Shown: one piece after another, positions 16,383 through 24,787 of the stretch
Layout: each line of letters begins with the position of its first letter
Numbering within the stretch: position 1 is the stretch's first letter
Source: Porphyromonadaceae bacterium
GTDB taxonomy: Bacteria; Bacteroidota; Bacteroidia; Bacteroidales; Dysgonomonadaceae
Length of the DNA stretch: 60,850 nucleotides
Reading direction: 5' to 3'
Assembly (NCBI GenBank): GCA_022840285.1
Contig: JALHIE010000033.1
Coordinates: forward strand, 1-60,850
Made by a program: the position numbers and the translations under genes
The notes under the pieces: model-generated
The model's input: the letters and a program-made list of their open reading frames with translations, nothing else
What the model was told of the DNA's origin: nothing
The model's database searches: none

Positions 16383-16390
16383 TACCTTTG
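16383..16390 (+). promoter_or_regulatory. -7 element TACCTTTG
   Basis: TACCTTTG fits TAnnTTTG and is 26 bases before the ATG at 16416. With the element at 16311-16318 it makes this gap a divergent promoter region. Confidence 0.45.
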
Positions 16391-16415
16391 GCGATAAAAT
16401 CGAAAACAGAATTTT

Positions 16416-16865
16416 ATGAACGACCTACAGCCCAAAAAGAGAAGAAGCAGGAAATGGTTCGGATGGTTTCTTGGAATCATGCTGATCGCGCTCGCCACAC
16501 TTGTATATGTGCGTTATTATTATGTTTTTGGTACAGGCGTAAAATCGGGTGAATTGAATTACCTGGTATATAAAGGAGTGATTTTTAAGACATACGAAGG
16601 GAAACTTATCCAGACCGGATTCCGGGCAGACAAGCCGGGTGGGTTACAGTCCAACCAATTCGATTTTTCGGTAGAGAACAAGGAGATCGCCGAAAAGTTA
16701 ATGCTCTCAAGCGGGAAGAACGTACAACTGCATTACAAGGAATTTTTTGCACCCATCCCCTGGCGCGGGTACACGAAATTCATAGTTGACAGCATCATCT
16801 CCATCGAGGAGCCCCGTTCCGATCTCCAGCACGAGATTGCACCGTATGTTTTGGACTCGATGTAA
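16416..16865 (+). CDS. conserved membrane-anchored protein of unknown function
   Basis: 149 residues. A basic N-terminus (KKRRSRKW) precedes one membrane helix (FGWFLGIMLIALATLVYVRYYYVF); the rest, containing GELNYLVYKGVIFKTYEGKLIQTGF and HYKEFFAPIPWRGYTKFIVD, would lie outside the membrane. I recognise this as a conserved Bacteroidales protein sometimes mislabelled 6-phosphogluconate dehydrogenase; nothing in it supports that enzyme. Its stop overlaps the RNase H start by one base, so the two are cotranscribed. Confidence 0.75.
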   Translation: MNDLQPKKRRSRKWFGWFLGIMLIALATLVYVRYYYVFGTGVKSGELNYLVYKGVIFKTYEGKLIQTGFRADKPGGLQSNQFDFSVENKEIAEKLMLSSGKNVQLHYKEFFAPIPWRGYTKFIVDSIISIEEPRSDLQHEIAPYVLDSM

Positions 16866-17488
16866 TGGCAAAAAAAAAGTTCTACGTCGTTTGGAAAGGT
16901 GTCCGGCCGGGAGTTTACTCTTCGTGGGACGAGTGCAAGGCGCAGGTGTCGGGTTTTGAACATGCCCGGTACAAGTCGTTTGAGACGCAGGAAGAAGCGG
17001 ATGCAGCATTTAATGACAATCCCTGGAAGCACATCGGGAAAACGGAAGCCAAAACCCGGAAAACAACTCCGTCGAAAGAAAAATACCTTACGGAAAGTAT
17101 TGCGGTGGATGCTGCCTGCAGTGGAAATCCCGGACTGATGGAATACCGGGGTGTTTTTGTCGCAGATGGAGCGGAGATTTTTCACGTTGGTCCCCTGAAC
17201 GACGGCACCAACAATATCGGCGAGTTTTTGGCCATCGTTCATGCATTGGCTTTGTTGAAACGAAAAAACAGCAAGTTGCCGATCTATTCCGATAGCGTGA
17301 ATGCCATGAAATGGGTGGCCAGGAAAAAATGCAATACCAAGTTAGAAAGAACCAACCGCAACCAGCCCGTTTTCGATCTAATCGCCCGGGCGGAGAGGTG
17401 GTTATCGGAAAACACCTACGAGAACCCGGTTATCAAATGGGAGACCAATAACTGGGGAGAAATTCCGGCAGATTTTGGAAGAAAATAA
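16865..17488 (+). CDS. ribonuclease H family protein with N-terminal viroplasmin-like domain
   Basis: 207 residues. Residues 1-50 (KFYVVWKGVRPGVYSSWDEC...YKSFETQEEADAAF) form the small RNA/DNA-hybrid-binding domain shared with caulimovirus viroplasmin and eukaryotic RNase H1. The catalytic domain follows with the acidic residues D82 (VDAACSGNPG), E120 (NNIGEFLAIVHAL), D143 (IYSDSVNAMKW) and D203 (PADFG). It degrades the RNA strand of RNA-DNA hybrids, as in R-loops or primers. Gene name rnhA would be by function only; the N-terminal domain sets it apart from E. coli RNase HI. Confidence 0.93.
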   Translation: MAKKKFYVVWKGVRPGVYSSWDECKAQVSGFEHARYKSFETQEEADAAFNDNPWKHIGKTEAKTRKTTPSKEKYLTESIAVDAACSGNPGLMEYRGVFVADGAEIFHVGPLNDGTNNIGEFLAIVHALALLKRKNSKLPIYSDSVNAMKWVARKKCNTKLERTNRNQPVFDLIARAERWLSENTYENPVIKWETNNWGEIPADFGRK

Positions 17489-17574
17489 TCCCGACGCTCA
17501 GCTGCCTTGTTTATTGTTTGCGATTTAGGATCTTCAGGCTTCAGAGAGCAGGTGGTAAATATAGCAATCATGAA

Positions 17575-18279
17575 TTACTCCTCTTCTTCCTCCTCCTCTT
17601 CCGGATCAAAAGGCTTGGGCGCTTTTAGCGTCGGAAAAATACGGTGGATGTTTTGTGCGATTTTCTCTGCAAATTCTTCGAGCTCCATATTTACAGCCTG
17701 TGCAGCCTGAGCATATACGTCGCGGATATCCATAAAATCCTCATCGGTTTCGCAGAAAAGGTTTTCGAGGGGAATTAACTCCATAGATTCCACATTAATA
17801 TCGTCACCTACCGAAAAGTTGAATCCTTCCCTAACCAATCGTTTGGTCAACTCCGGTTTTCCCCGGTATCCGTGGAGAATCCAGGGTTGGGCTGGATTAG
17901 TCTCTTCGCGCACACGCAACAGCTCCTCCCACGCTTTCACACAGTGAATAATCAGTGGCTTTCCCAGTTTTTCCGACAAAACAATATGCTCCTTAAACAC
18001 AGGTATCTGAACATCAAAGGATGGACCTTTCAGTTTATCCAGACCGGTTTCGCCGATGGCAACGATGCGAGGGTCTCCCACAATCTCTTTCAAGTAAATC
18101 ATCTGATTTTCGCTGTCTTCGGAATACCAGGGATGGATTCCGCAGGAAAAGGCATGGCGGTCGTTCGTTTCTTTGGCTACTTCAAACTCAAGGGGGTACA
18201 CATCGAGGATACACGAGTGATAGGGGTCATCGGTGTCCTCTAAAAGAATCTGGTGAGTGTGGACGTCGTATAGTTCCAT
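17575..18279 (-). CDS. TatD family metal-dependent hydrolase
   Basis: 234 residues. TIM-barrel metallohydrolase of the TatD DNase group. Metal ligands visible are VHTHQ (H7, H9), IGETGLD, LIIHCVKAW, ILHGYRG and the aspartate in CETDEDF. The protein ends in an unusual acidic tail of eight glutamates after PFDPE, encoded by a GAG/GAA run at 17575-17600. Shorter than E. coli TatD (about 260), as is common for the Bacteroidota version. It lies 9 bases downstream of yidD and probably belongs to the rnpA-yidD transcript. Confidence 0.88.
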   Translation of the reverse strand: MELYDVHTHQILLEDTDDPYHSCILDVYPLEFEVAKETNDRHAFSCGIHPWYSEDSENQMIYLKEIVGDPRIVAIGETGLDKLKGPSFDVQIPVFKEHIVLSEKLGKPLIIHCVKAWEELLRVREETNPAQPWILHGYRGKPELTKRLVREGFNFSVGDDINVESMELIPLENLFCETDEDFMDIRDVYAQAAQAVNMELEEFAEKIAQNIHRIFPTLKAPKPFDPEEEEEEEE

Positions 18280-18288
18280 ATAAATTGT

Positions 18289-18567
18289 TTACTCTGCTTT
18301 CGGTTTGTCTTGCCGCTTCTTCTTAGGCTTGGGTTCCGGCACCGGGTCATACCCCGATCCGCCCCATGGATTACAGCTTAAAATGCGTTTTGCAGACAAA
18401 ACCGTTCCTTGGAAAGGCCCGTGTTTTTGAAGTGCTTCTATGGTGTATTGCGAACAGGTGGGCGTATACCGGCAACTGGGTGGCAAGAGCGGCGAAATGG
18501 CGTACCGGTAAAAAAAAACAGGCGCGAGGAGCAGGTGCGTAAGCACTTTTCTTATAAACTTCAGCAT
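18289..18567 (-). CDS. yidD: membrane protein insertion efficiency factor YidD
   Basis: 92 residues. Small amphipathic membrane-associated protein that aids insertion of inner-membrane proteins alongside YidC. FYRYAISPLLPPSCRYTPTCSQYTIEALQKHG and NPWGGSGYDPVP are the family signatures, including the conserved cysteines. A lysine-rich tail follows. The start overlaps the 3' end of rnpA by 7 bases, the classic rnpA-yidD arrangement, here without rpmH or yidC. Confidence 0.95.
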   Translation of the reverse strand: MLKFIRKVLTHLLLAPVFFYRYAISPLLPPSCRYTPTCSQYTIEALQKHGPFQGTVLSAKRILSCNPWGGSGYDPVPEPKPKKKRQDKPKAE

Positions 18568-18971
18568 TTTGCTCTTACGTCCTTTAGTTTATTCGATATT
18601 TCCCGCAGGGATTTGCACACACTTTTTTCCACCTTGTCGTAATCGGAGAGCTCGTCTTTAACATAAACAAATGCTATGTCAATCCGATGATTATCCAGCA
18701 ACAAATGGGATGGAATCAGCTCTTTATTTACCCGGTAAGCTTCTCTCACCAACCTTTTCATCCTGTTGCGGGCCGTTGCCCGCTTCAATCTCTTTTTAGG
18801 TATACTTATCAGAATGGAAACGGGCTCCGAAGCAGTACACTCGCATTCATAAAAGACAACCTTGAACGGATATACAAGAAAAGAACCGCCACGGGCAAAA
18901 AGAGTCGAAATCCTTTTATTGCCGGTTATACGTTCCTCTTTTTTGAAAGTAAAACGTTGTCCTTCAACCAT
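18561..18971 (-). CDS. rnpA: ribonuclease P protein component RnpA
   Basis: 136 residues from ATG 18971; the frame is open to 18998, but MVEGQRFTFKKEERI is the usual kind of N-terminus and a -7 element at 19008-19015 leaves little room for the longer form. Protein subunit of RNase P that helps bind the 5' leader of pre-tRNA. The family motif is KKRLKRATARNRMKRLVREAYR, split here as RLKRATARNRMKRLVREAYR. Overlaps yidD by 7 bases. Confidence 0.93.
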   Translation of the reverse strand: MVEGQRFTFKKEERITGNKRISTLFARGGSFLVYPFKVVFYECECTASEPVSILISIPKKRLKRATARNRMKRLVREAYRVNKELIPSHLLLDNHRIDIAFVYVKDELSDYDKVEKSVCKSLREISNKLKDVRAKC

Positions 18972-19007
18972 AGATAACAGCATTTCCTCCGAAAGCAATT
19001 ATTGTTG

Positions 19008-19015
19008 CAAAGATA
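19008..19015 (-). promoter_or_regulatory. -7 element TATCTTTG for rnpA-yidD-tatD
   Basis: On the minus strand TATCTTTG (19015-19008), an exact TAnnTTTG match, lies 37 bases before the rnpA ATG at 18971. Confidence 0.5.
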
Positions 19016-19104
19016 GTTGTTTTTGCAATTGATTGTATTGCTTGAGAAATAAAAAAAACAGAAATTTAACCTGTAGCTTACATGTCCGACAGACCAACCT
19101 GATA

Positions 19105-19869
19105 TCAGCCGTTTTTTTTGTGATTTTCTTTCAGAAAAGCATCGAGTGCCATGCTCATCGAGGGATACTCCGGCGTCGGAGCTTCACAATCGAGTCGCAA
19201 CCCCTCATCCGTGATAGCTTTTGCAGTAGTCGCCCCAAAACAACCGATGGCTATGTCGCCCTGTTTGAAATCGGGGAAATTTTTCAACAACGATTGCACG
19301 CCAATGGGACTGAAGAAAACGATCATATCGGTATCGAGCGCCTCACCTTCCTCATAATCGTTACTCACGGTACGATACATCACACTTGGGGTATACTTCA
19401 GCTTTTTCGAAGCCAGGTAGTTCAAGACCTCTTCATTATGTTCTTCGGGAACCGGAACAAGCAGGCTTTCCTTTGAATGCTTGGTAAAAGCGGTGTTCAA
19501 GCCTTCAATTTTTCCGGTTTGGCTGAAAAATATTTTTCTTTTTCGGTAAACGATGTATTTTTGCAGGTAAAGCGCCACAGTTTCGGAAATACAAAAATAT
19601 TTCATCGATTCGGGCATGGCGATTTTCTGCTCCTCACACAGCGAGAAAAAATTATCTACGGCAGTGCGCGAGGTCATTACAATACCGGTGAAATCGAGTA
19701 TGTTTATGCGCTGATGACGGAATTCTTTCAAAGAAACCCTTTCCACTTTTATAAAAGGCCTGAATTGAAATTCCACATGATACTTCTCCCCCAATTCGAA
19801 ATAAGGAGACTTTCCGTTACTGGGTTGAGGTTGTGATATAAGGACTTTTTTAACTTTGCGTACAGCCAT
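19105..19869 (-). CDS. hemD: uroporphyrinogen-III synthase HemD family protein
   Basis: 254 residues. In the family, cyclises hydroxymethylbilane with inversion of ring D to give uroporphyrinogen III, the tetrapyrrole branch point. Two alternating Rossmann-like domains are visible: VLISQPQPSNGKSPYFEL and FTGIVMTSRTAVDNFFS in the first, VMYRTVSNDYEEGEALDTDMIVFFSPIGVQSLL and IGCFGATTAKAITDEGLRLD in the second. Sequence conservation is low in this family, so the name rests on the ATTAKAI block and fold pattern. It lies 6 bases after the DUF4271 gene, a neighbour pair I know from Bacteroidales. Confidence 0.85.
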   Translation of the reverse strand: MAVRKVKKVLISQPQPSNGKSPYFELGEKYHVEFQFRPFIKVERVSLKEFRHQRINILDFTGIVMTSRTAVDNFFSLCEEQKIAMPESMKYFCISETVALYLQKYIVYRKRKIFFSQTGKIEGLNTAFTKHSKESLLVPVPEEHNEEVLNYLASKKLKYTPSVMYRTVSNDYEEGEALDTDMIVFFSPIGVQSLLKNFPDFKQGDIAIGCFGATTAKAITDEGLRLDCEAPTPEYPSMSMALDAFLKENHKKNG

Positions 19870-19875
19870 AACGTA

Positions 19876-20742
19876 TTAATTACCTGCAATATTAACTAAA
19901 GAAACCATTCCCTTGTAAATCAGAAAAAAGGGGACTATTTCGATGGCGCAAAGGTACAAAAAATAATTAAGCAATCCCACTTTGTTTTTAGCAAAAACAT
20001 TTAACAGATTCCAGAAAACTACCGCCATTATAATAAAAAAGATTATTATTAGTAAAAAAAGAGCTATTTTTGCGTACTCCGGAACAAAAACAAAGAACAT
20101 TGACGGAATAAAAACAAGCACTCCCATCAGTTCAACTATCCTGAAATACTTTCCGGTCCACTCGCTAAGACCCCACTCTACAAAAACGTAGCTTATCAAC
20201 CTATGTACTAAATATTTAATGCCGAGAAACAGGAGAATTCCAAGAAAGGTTGCCAGCAACATCATTACCCCTTCTTTAGCGGACAAGCCTGAAATTCCCT
20301 TATCCCAAAAAAAAGTAAAAATAACAACCGTTAAGATCAGGACGGTTTGGAAAATCAAGAAAAACTCACTCCAAACCCCGGTTGTGGTAATCTCTTCCTT
20401 GAAGATTGTCCGACTTCTCATTCCTCCGGAAAAGATGTTTTTAAAATTGGCCATTAACGTCGGACCTTCCCGGTTAAACCAGAACGAAAGAACAACAAAA
20501 CAGAACGCAAAGCAGAGGAAAAAAATACTCTGAAAGGTTTGTGAAAAAGGCAACAGCGTTCCGAAAAATCCCTCCGCCGTTTGTCCGGACGCAGCCGCGA
20601 CAGCAGAGGTATCGATATCAAAAAAAAACCGGGTATTATCCGTAGGAATATATTCAAACGACGAAAATCCAATCCGGACCGAATCGGATGATTGTCCAAC
20701 AGTATTGAATTCTATCGGGCACACCTCACAAATTTTCAACAA
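19876..20742 (-). CDS. DUF4271 domain membrane protein
   Basis: 288 residues. After a soluble N-terminus of about 70 residues there are five to six membrane helices (SIFFLCFAFCFVVLSFWF, FLIFQTVLILTVVIFTFFW, GVMMLLATFLGILLFLGIKYLVH, IVELMGVLVFIPSMFFVFVPEY, IALFLLIIIFFIIMAVVFW, FLYLCAIEIVPFFLIYKGMVSL). The pattern matches DUF4271, a Bacteroidota membrane family of unknown function encoded next to hemD. The start is 3 bases from the LOG-family stop, so it is part of the metK-LOG-DUF4271-hemD run. Confidence 0.82.
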   Translation of the reverse strand: MLKICEVCPIEFNTVGQSSDSVRIGFSSFEYIPTDNTRFFFDIDTSAVAAASGQTAEGFFGTLLPFSQTFQSIFFLCFAFCFVVLSFWFNREGPTLMANFKNIFSGGMRSRTIFKEEITTTGVWSEFFLIFQTVLILTVVIFTFFWDKGISGLSAKEGVMMLLATFLGILLFLGIKYLVHRLISYVFVEWGLSEWTGKYFRIVELMGVLVFIPSMFFVFVPEYAKIALFLLIIIFFIIMAVVFWNLLNVFAKNKVGLLNYFLYLCAIEIVPFFLIYKGMVSLVNIAGN

Positions 20743-20744
20743 AA

Positions 20745-21356
20745 TTACAATTCTTTTTTGTCATATTTGGTAAAAGAGGGGATCCATGCCTCAACATTCT
20801 GCAAGTAATCAACTGCCTTGTCCGGCGAATCAACTACCTGCCACATATTACGGTAATTGTGATGAACAAATTTTTCACGGATCATTTTGTCGAACATCTC
20901 CAGCAACGGGTCGTAATAACCGTTGACATTGAGAATGACAACGGGGTTCTTGTAGAGTCCCAGCTGCTTCCAGGTGAGAATCTCCGCCAACTCTTCCAAC
21001 GTACCGAATCCGCCGGGGAGCGCAATGGCTGCATCGGATTGCTTGGCCATCAGAAATTTCCGCTCGTGCATCGATTCGGTAACAACCAGCTCCGATAACC
21101 GGGAATGACACCATCCCGAATCGATCATAAATTGCGGAATAATCCCTTTTACTTTTCCTCCGTTTTCGAGCACGCTATCGTTTACTGCTCCCATCAATCC
21201 TTGCTTTCCACCGCCGGTTATACACGCAATCTCATTTTTTGCCAAAACTTTCCCCAATTGCCGGGCAGCATCGAAATAGACCTCTTCAATGTGTACGCTG
21301 GAGGCGCAGTAGACAACCACCCCCCTGATATTTTTCTCGGACAAATTCCGTCTCAT
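20745..21356 (-). CDS. LOG family protein (TIGR00730 Rossmann fold; cytokinin riboside 5'-monophosphate phosphoribohydrolase-like)
   Basis: 203 residues from ATG 21356; the frame extends to 21413 but would overlap the end of metK, whereas 21356 falls 5 bases after the metK stop. The nucleotide-binding motif LPGGFGTLEELAEILTWKQLG is the PGGxGTxxE signature, and GGGKQGLMGAVNDSVL is the second family block. Members hydrolyse nucleoside monophosphates to base plus ribose 5-phosphate. Cellular role in bacteria is not settled. Confidence 0.9.
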   Translation of the reverse strand: MRRNLSEKNIRGVVVYCASSVHIEEVYFDAARQLGKVLAKNEIACITGGGKQGLMGAVNDSVLENGGKVKGIIPQFMIDSGWCHSRLSELVVTESMHERKFLMAKQSDAAIALPGGFGTLEELAEILTWKQLGLYKNPVVILNVNGYYDPLLEMFDKMIREKFVHHNYRNMWQVVDSPDKAVDYLQNVEAWIPSFTKYDKKEL

Positions 21357-21361
21357 TTTTC

Positions 21362-22666
21362 TTATAACCCGAATTCTTTCCGAATTACATCCACATAATC
21401 CAGCTTTTCCCAAGTAAAAAGCTCGACCTCCTTGATGACCGTCTCCGGCATATAACGGGATTCGAATTTTTTCGTGACAATTTCCGGTTGACGGCCCATG
21501 TGTCCGTACGAAGCCGTTTCCAAATATATTGGGTTGCGAAGTTTTAACCGGTTCTCGATCGCTTTTGGACGCATATCGAACAGGTTTTTTACTTTTTCCG
21601 CAATCTCAGCATCGGCCAGGGCCACCCTGCTTTTTCCAAATGTATTCACATAAATGTTCATCGGGTGTGCTACACCGATGGCGTACGAAACCTGTATCAA
21701 CAGTTCTGACGCCACTCCCGCAGCGACCAGGTTTTTGGCGATATGGCGTGCAGCATAAGCTGCCGACCGGTCCACTTTCGACGGATCCTTTCCGGAAAAT
21801 GCACCGCCGCCGTGCGAAGCTTTTCCACCGTAAGTGTCCACGATGATTTTGCGTCCGGTCAATCCCGTATCTCCGTGCGGCCCACCGATAACAAACTTTC
21901 CGGTAGGATTTACGTGGTACTTTATTTTATCGTCGAAAAGTTTGTGGATATCCCGGGTGTGCTTGTATTTCTCGCGGACACGCGGGATCAGAATCGTTTT
22001 CACGTCATTGGCAATTTGCTGCTGCATGGTCGTATCCGCCTTAAAAACGGCCTCTTTTGTGTTACTTTCGGGATAGACAAACTCATCGTGCTGAGTGGAG
22101 ATCACGATCGTATCAATGCGGACAGGGGTTCCGTCCGGGGAATACTCAATGGTAACCTGCGATTTGGCATCGGGACGGAGGTAAGGCATCAGCTCCGGTT
22201 CGTTTTTCCGGATGTTAGCCAATTCGCGCAACAGAGCGTGACTCAGGTCCAATGCCAACGGCATGTAGTTATCTGTTTCCGCAGTGGCGTAACCGAACAT
22301 CATCCCCTGATCGCCGGCGCCTTGCTCCATCGGGTCGGCTTTGCCGTCAACACCCCGGTTTATGTCGTCGGATTGTTCGTGGATGCTCGAAAAAACACCG
22401 CACGATTTGGCTTCAAACTGGTATTCGCTTTTGGTATAGCCGATACCGGCAATCACTTTGCGCGCCACCTCGGCAACATCCACATACGTATTTGATTTAA
22501 CTTCTCCGGCAAGGACAACCTGGCCGGTTGTCACCAACGTTTCGCAAGCTACTTTCGAGTTAGGGTCATACGCCAGAAACTCGTCCAGCAAAGCATCCGA
22601 TATCTGATCGGCTACTTTATCGGGGTGTCCTTCGGACACCGATTCGGAGGTAAAAAAGTAATTCAT
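21362..22666 (-). CDS. metK: S-adenosylmethionine synthetase MetK
   Basis: 434 residues. Makes S-adenosylmethionine from methionine and ATP. Family signatures: TSESVSEGHPDKVADQISDA at the N-terminus, GAGDQGMMFGYA, the P-loop-like GGAFSGKDPSKVDRSAAY, and GGPHGDTGLTGRKIIVDTYG. The C-terminal portion is complete (YMPETVIKEVELFTWEKLDY). The 5' leader of about 240 bases contains a SAM-II-type aptamer candidate just after a good -7 element, so feedback control by its own product is likely. Confidence 0.97.
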   Translation of the reverse strand: MNYFFTSESVSEGHPDKVADQISDALLDEFLAYDPNSKVACETLVTTGQVVLAGEVKSNTYVDVAEVARKVIAGIGYTKSEYQFEAKSCGVFSSIHEQSDDINRGVDGKADPMEQGAGDQGMMFGYATAETDNYMPLALDLSHALLRELANIRKNEPELMPYLRPDAKSQVTIEYSPDGTPVRIDTIVISTQHDEFVYPESNTKEAVFKADTTMQQQIANDVKTILIPRVREKYKHTRDIHKLFDDKIKYHVNPTGKFVIGGPHGDTGLTGRKIIVDTYGGKASHGGGAFSGKDPSKVDRSAAYAARHIAKNLVAAGVASELLIQVSYAIGVAHPMNIYVNTFGKSRVALADAEIAEKVKNLFDMRPKAIENRLKLRNPIYLETASYGHMGRQPEIVTKKFESRYMPETVIKEVELFTWEKLDYVDVIRKEFGL

Positions 22667-22853
22667 TTTTTTTAAAGATTGACAGAATCAAGAGCAAAGA
22701 ACAAAGAGCAAAAACATAGACTGTTATACTATGAAAGGATTGCCTTGAACTTTCAAACTTGGTTTTGTGATTAATAAATCTGTTTACAAACAATGATGGA
22801 AAAAATAGACTGCTGGATGTGCACGAAAGAAAAATGCGGGGAAATATGCGAGA

Positions 22854-22905
22854 CATTTTTAGCATTTTTTTCTGTGGTTGCAAGCAGTTCAAATCTTTCC
22901 ACACG
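22854..22905 (-). ncRNA. SAM-II-type (SAM_alpha) riboswitch candidate upstream of metK
   Basis: Reading the minus strand, P1 is formed by TGTGG (22903-22899) and CCACA (22877-22873). The loop between contains GATTTGAAC and CTTGCAA, and the 3' part reads AAAAAATGCTAAAAATG. These three blocks in this order match what I remember of the SAM-II consensus (GAUUU, UUGCAA, AAAUG..GCUAAA), a pseudoknotted aptamer that binds S-adenosylmethionine. It begins about 7 bases after the predicted transcription start and about 190 bases before the metK ATG. Location before metK is exactly where such an element is expected. The expression platform is not clear. Confidence 0.72.
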
Positions 22906-22919
22906 ATTATTTTCGGATA

Positions 22920-22927
22920 CAAAGATA
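22920..22927 (-). promoter_or_regulatory. -7 element TATCTTTG for metK
   Basis: On the minus strand TATCTTTG (22927-22920) is an exact TAnnTTTG match. Transcription would start just in front of the riboswitch P1 stem, which supports both calls. Confidence 0.55.
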
Positions 22928-22973
22928 GGGAATAATTGTCAAATAGCGTGTTGCCAAAGGTTAAAAAGTATTA

Positions 22974-23582
22974 TTAAAACGACACTCCCATCTTCACCAG
23001 CTCTTCCTCCAGGTTCACATCTGCCGTAAGATGAATGGTTTTGAATCCTAACAACTTAGCCGTATCTATATTGTGGGCGTTATCATCGATAAACAACGTC
23101 TCTTCGGGGTTTATACTGAATCGATCCAACAAAACGTAATACAATTTCGGGTCGGGTTTTACGATTTTCTCGTTGCCCGAAACTACCATTCCTTTTAAAT
23201 AGTTGAAGAATTCATACCGCTCCATGGCCACGGGAATGGTCTCGGCCGACCAGTTGGTCAGTCCGTACGTGTTGTATTTTTTGCTCAGGGGCTTCACCAA
23301 CCGGGAGTTTTCACTAATCTCACCACCCAGCATTTCTGCCCACCGGCCATAATACATCGCAATTTCATCCTTGTATTGAGGAAACTCCTGCTGTTTTTCA
23401 GCCGTTGCGAGTGCCACAGGACGGCCGGCATCTTGCAACACGTTCCACGGATATGTACAAACATTGTTCAGAAAATACTCCATTTCGGCCCGGTCCTCAA
23501 AAACTTTACTGTACAGATACACGGGATTCCAGTCGATTAACACTCCACCAAAATCGAAAACGATGTTTTTAATTTGCTCCAT
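22974..23582 (-). CDS. HAD family hydrolase (haloacid dehalogenase-like)
   Basis: 202 residues. HAD motif I is present as VFDFGGVLIDWNP (first Asp in a variant DFGGV context), motif II in the YNTYGLTNWSAE region (T/N), the motif III lysine in GNEKIVKPDPKLYY, and motif IV in ETLFIDDNAHNI. The helical cap between motifs I and II is the small type (HAD-IA). Substrate is unknown; relatives dephosphorylate sugar or nucleotide monophosphates. A separate -7 element lies at 23609-23616. Confidence 0.9.
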   Translation of the reverse strand: MEQIKNIVFDFGGVLIDWNPVYLYSKVFEDRAEMEYFLNNVCTYPWNVLQDAGRPVALATAEKQQEFPQYKDEIAMYYGRWAEMLGGEISENSRLVKPLSKKYNTYGLTNWSAETIPVAMERYEFFNYLKGMVVSGNEKIVKPDPKLYYVLLDRFSINPEETLFIDDNAHNIDTAKLLGFKTIHLTADVNLEEELVKMGVSF

Positions 23583-23608
23583 TCTTCTGCCCTAATTGCG
23601 ATAAAATG

Positions 23609-23616
23609 CAAAAATA
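23609..23616 (-). promoter_or_regulatory. -7 element TATTTTTG for the HAD hydrolase
   Basis: On the minus strand TATTTTTG (23616-23609) lies 27 bases before the ATG at 23582. Confidence 0.45.
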
Positions 23617-23714
23617 GTGCTTTTTCTTCACATTCAACGTTTTCAGCAAGTCCTAAAATTTCGGATATTTAGTTAAAGAAACGATTCCCATGTGCTTCAT
23701 CAAGGATATTTTCC

Positions 23715-23722
23715 TATTTTTG
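23715..23722 (+). promoter_or_regulatory. -7 element TATTTTTG for the NlpC/P60 lipoprotein
   Basis: TATTTTTG lies 40 bases before the ATG at 23762. Together with 23609-23616 it makes a divergent promoter region with the HAD gene. Confidence 0.45.
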
Positions 23723-23761
23723 CACAATAAAAAAAGAAGCTCACACAAAAAGGCGAAATGA

Positions 23762-24583
23762 ATGCATAAAAAAACTGTACTGCTGACACTTTTTGCCGTC
23801 CTGATGGCTTCCTGCGGAGTAAAAAAAACAACCGTAACGCCCAGTAAAAAACTCACAGGCACCGGACAGGAGGTCATCAATTACGGAATGCGGTACCTGA
23901 ACAAACCGTATCGGTTTGCCGGAAAAGGGCCGCATGCATTTGACTGTTCGGGCTTCACCTCATTTGTTTTCAGGGAGTTTGGTTACAGGCTGAGCACGAG
24001 TTCGGCAGGACAAGACCGACAGATGCCCAGCATCAAGCAGCGAGAGCATCTACAGGTGGGTGATCTAGTCTTTTTCGAGGGGCGTGCTCGCAACGGTAGA
24101 GTCGGACACGTAGGCATCGTGAAAGAATTGCTTCCGGATGGAGAGTTCCGCTTCCTCCACGCGTCAACCACCAGCGGGGTTATTGTATCCCTCTCCACCG
24201 AACCTTATTATGCATCCCGTTACTTGCGTGGCGGAAGAATCCTGCAAGAAAACAATGCGTTGGCTATAGCTAGAAAAGTTCCGCGAGAAAAGCCGAAACA
24301 GGAGAGAACGGACGACAAGCGGAGAAATGCATTCACCTCGGCTAAAGCCAAAGACCGGGTCTTAATTGAAGCTCCCAAGACAAAAAACGAAAAAGAGAAA
24401 GTGGCTATCTCACAAAATCTCGGGACAAAGGTACTTGTCGTTCATTCCCGCCCTGTAAATCAACCACTCGCCGACTCCTCCAAAAACAAGCAGGAGAAAG
24501 AAGAAAGCACACAGCCGACCATCCAGACGATGGTGCGTACCGACACAATATCCGTCCCGGAGCCAGCTGAAACAACCCCTTAG
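23762..24583 (+). CDS. NlpC/P60 (C40) family peptidoglycan peptidase lipoprotein
   Basis: 273 residues. The signal peptide ends in a lipobox with C18 (VLMASCG), so the protein is lipidated and envelope-bound. The C40 catalytic domain spans about 32-155: nucleophile C62 in AFDCSGFTSF, H116 in RVGHVGIV and H133 in FLHAS. Members cleave the stem peptide between D-Glu and meso-DAP (D,L-endopeptidases). The C-terminal 110 residues are a charged, low-complexity tail rich in Lys, Glu and Pro with no domain I recognise. Confidence 0.93.
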   Translation: MHKKTVLLTLFAVLMASCGVKKTTVTPSKKLTGTGQEVINYGMRYLNKPYRFAGKGPHAFDCSGFTSFVFREFGYRLSTSSAGQDRQMPSIKQREHLQVGDLVFFEGRARNGRVGHVGIVKELLPDGEFRFLHASTTSGVIVSLSTEPYYASRYLRGGRILQENNALAIARKVPREKPKQERTDDKRRNAFTSAKAKDRVLIEAPKTKNEKEKVAISQNLGTKVLVVHSRPVNQPLADSSKNKQEKEESTQPTIQTMVRTDTISVPEPAETTP

Positions 24584-24726
24584 CCCATTTCCCGAAAACA
24601 CAACTGTTCCGTTTCGCAACCAAGGGGATGGAATCCGGGAAAGAAAAAAACTGCCATCTGTCCTTGAACAACGGATTATTCAGGATTTTGGGAAAAGGAA
24701 TATTTTGGCTGATGGCGAATTTTGCC

Positions 24727-24734
24727 TATTTTTG
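24727..24734 (+). promoter_or_regulatory. -7 element TATTTTTG for prfB
   Basis: TATTTTTG lies 53 bases before the prfB ATG at 24788. The rest of the 204-base gap from 24584 holds nothing I can name. Confidence 0.45.
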
Positions 24735-24787
24735 CACCCTGAAAAAGGCAGAAGAAAACCGATTCAATCATTCAAATTCAAAAAATC

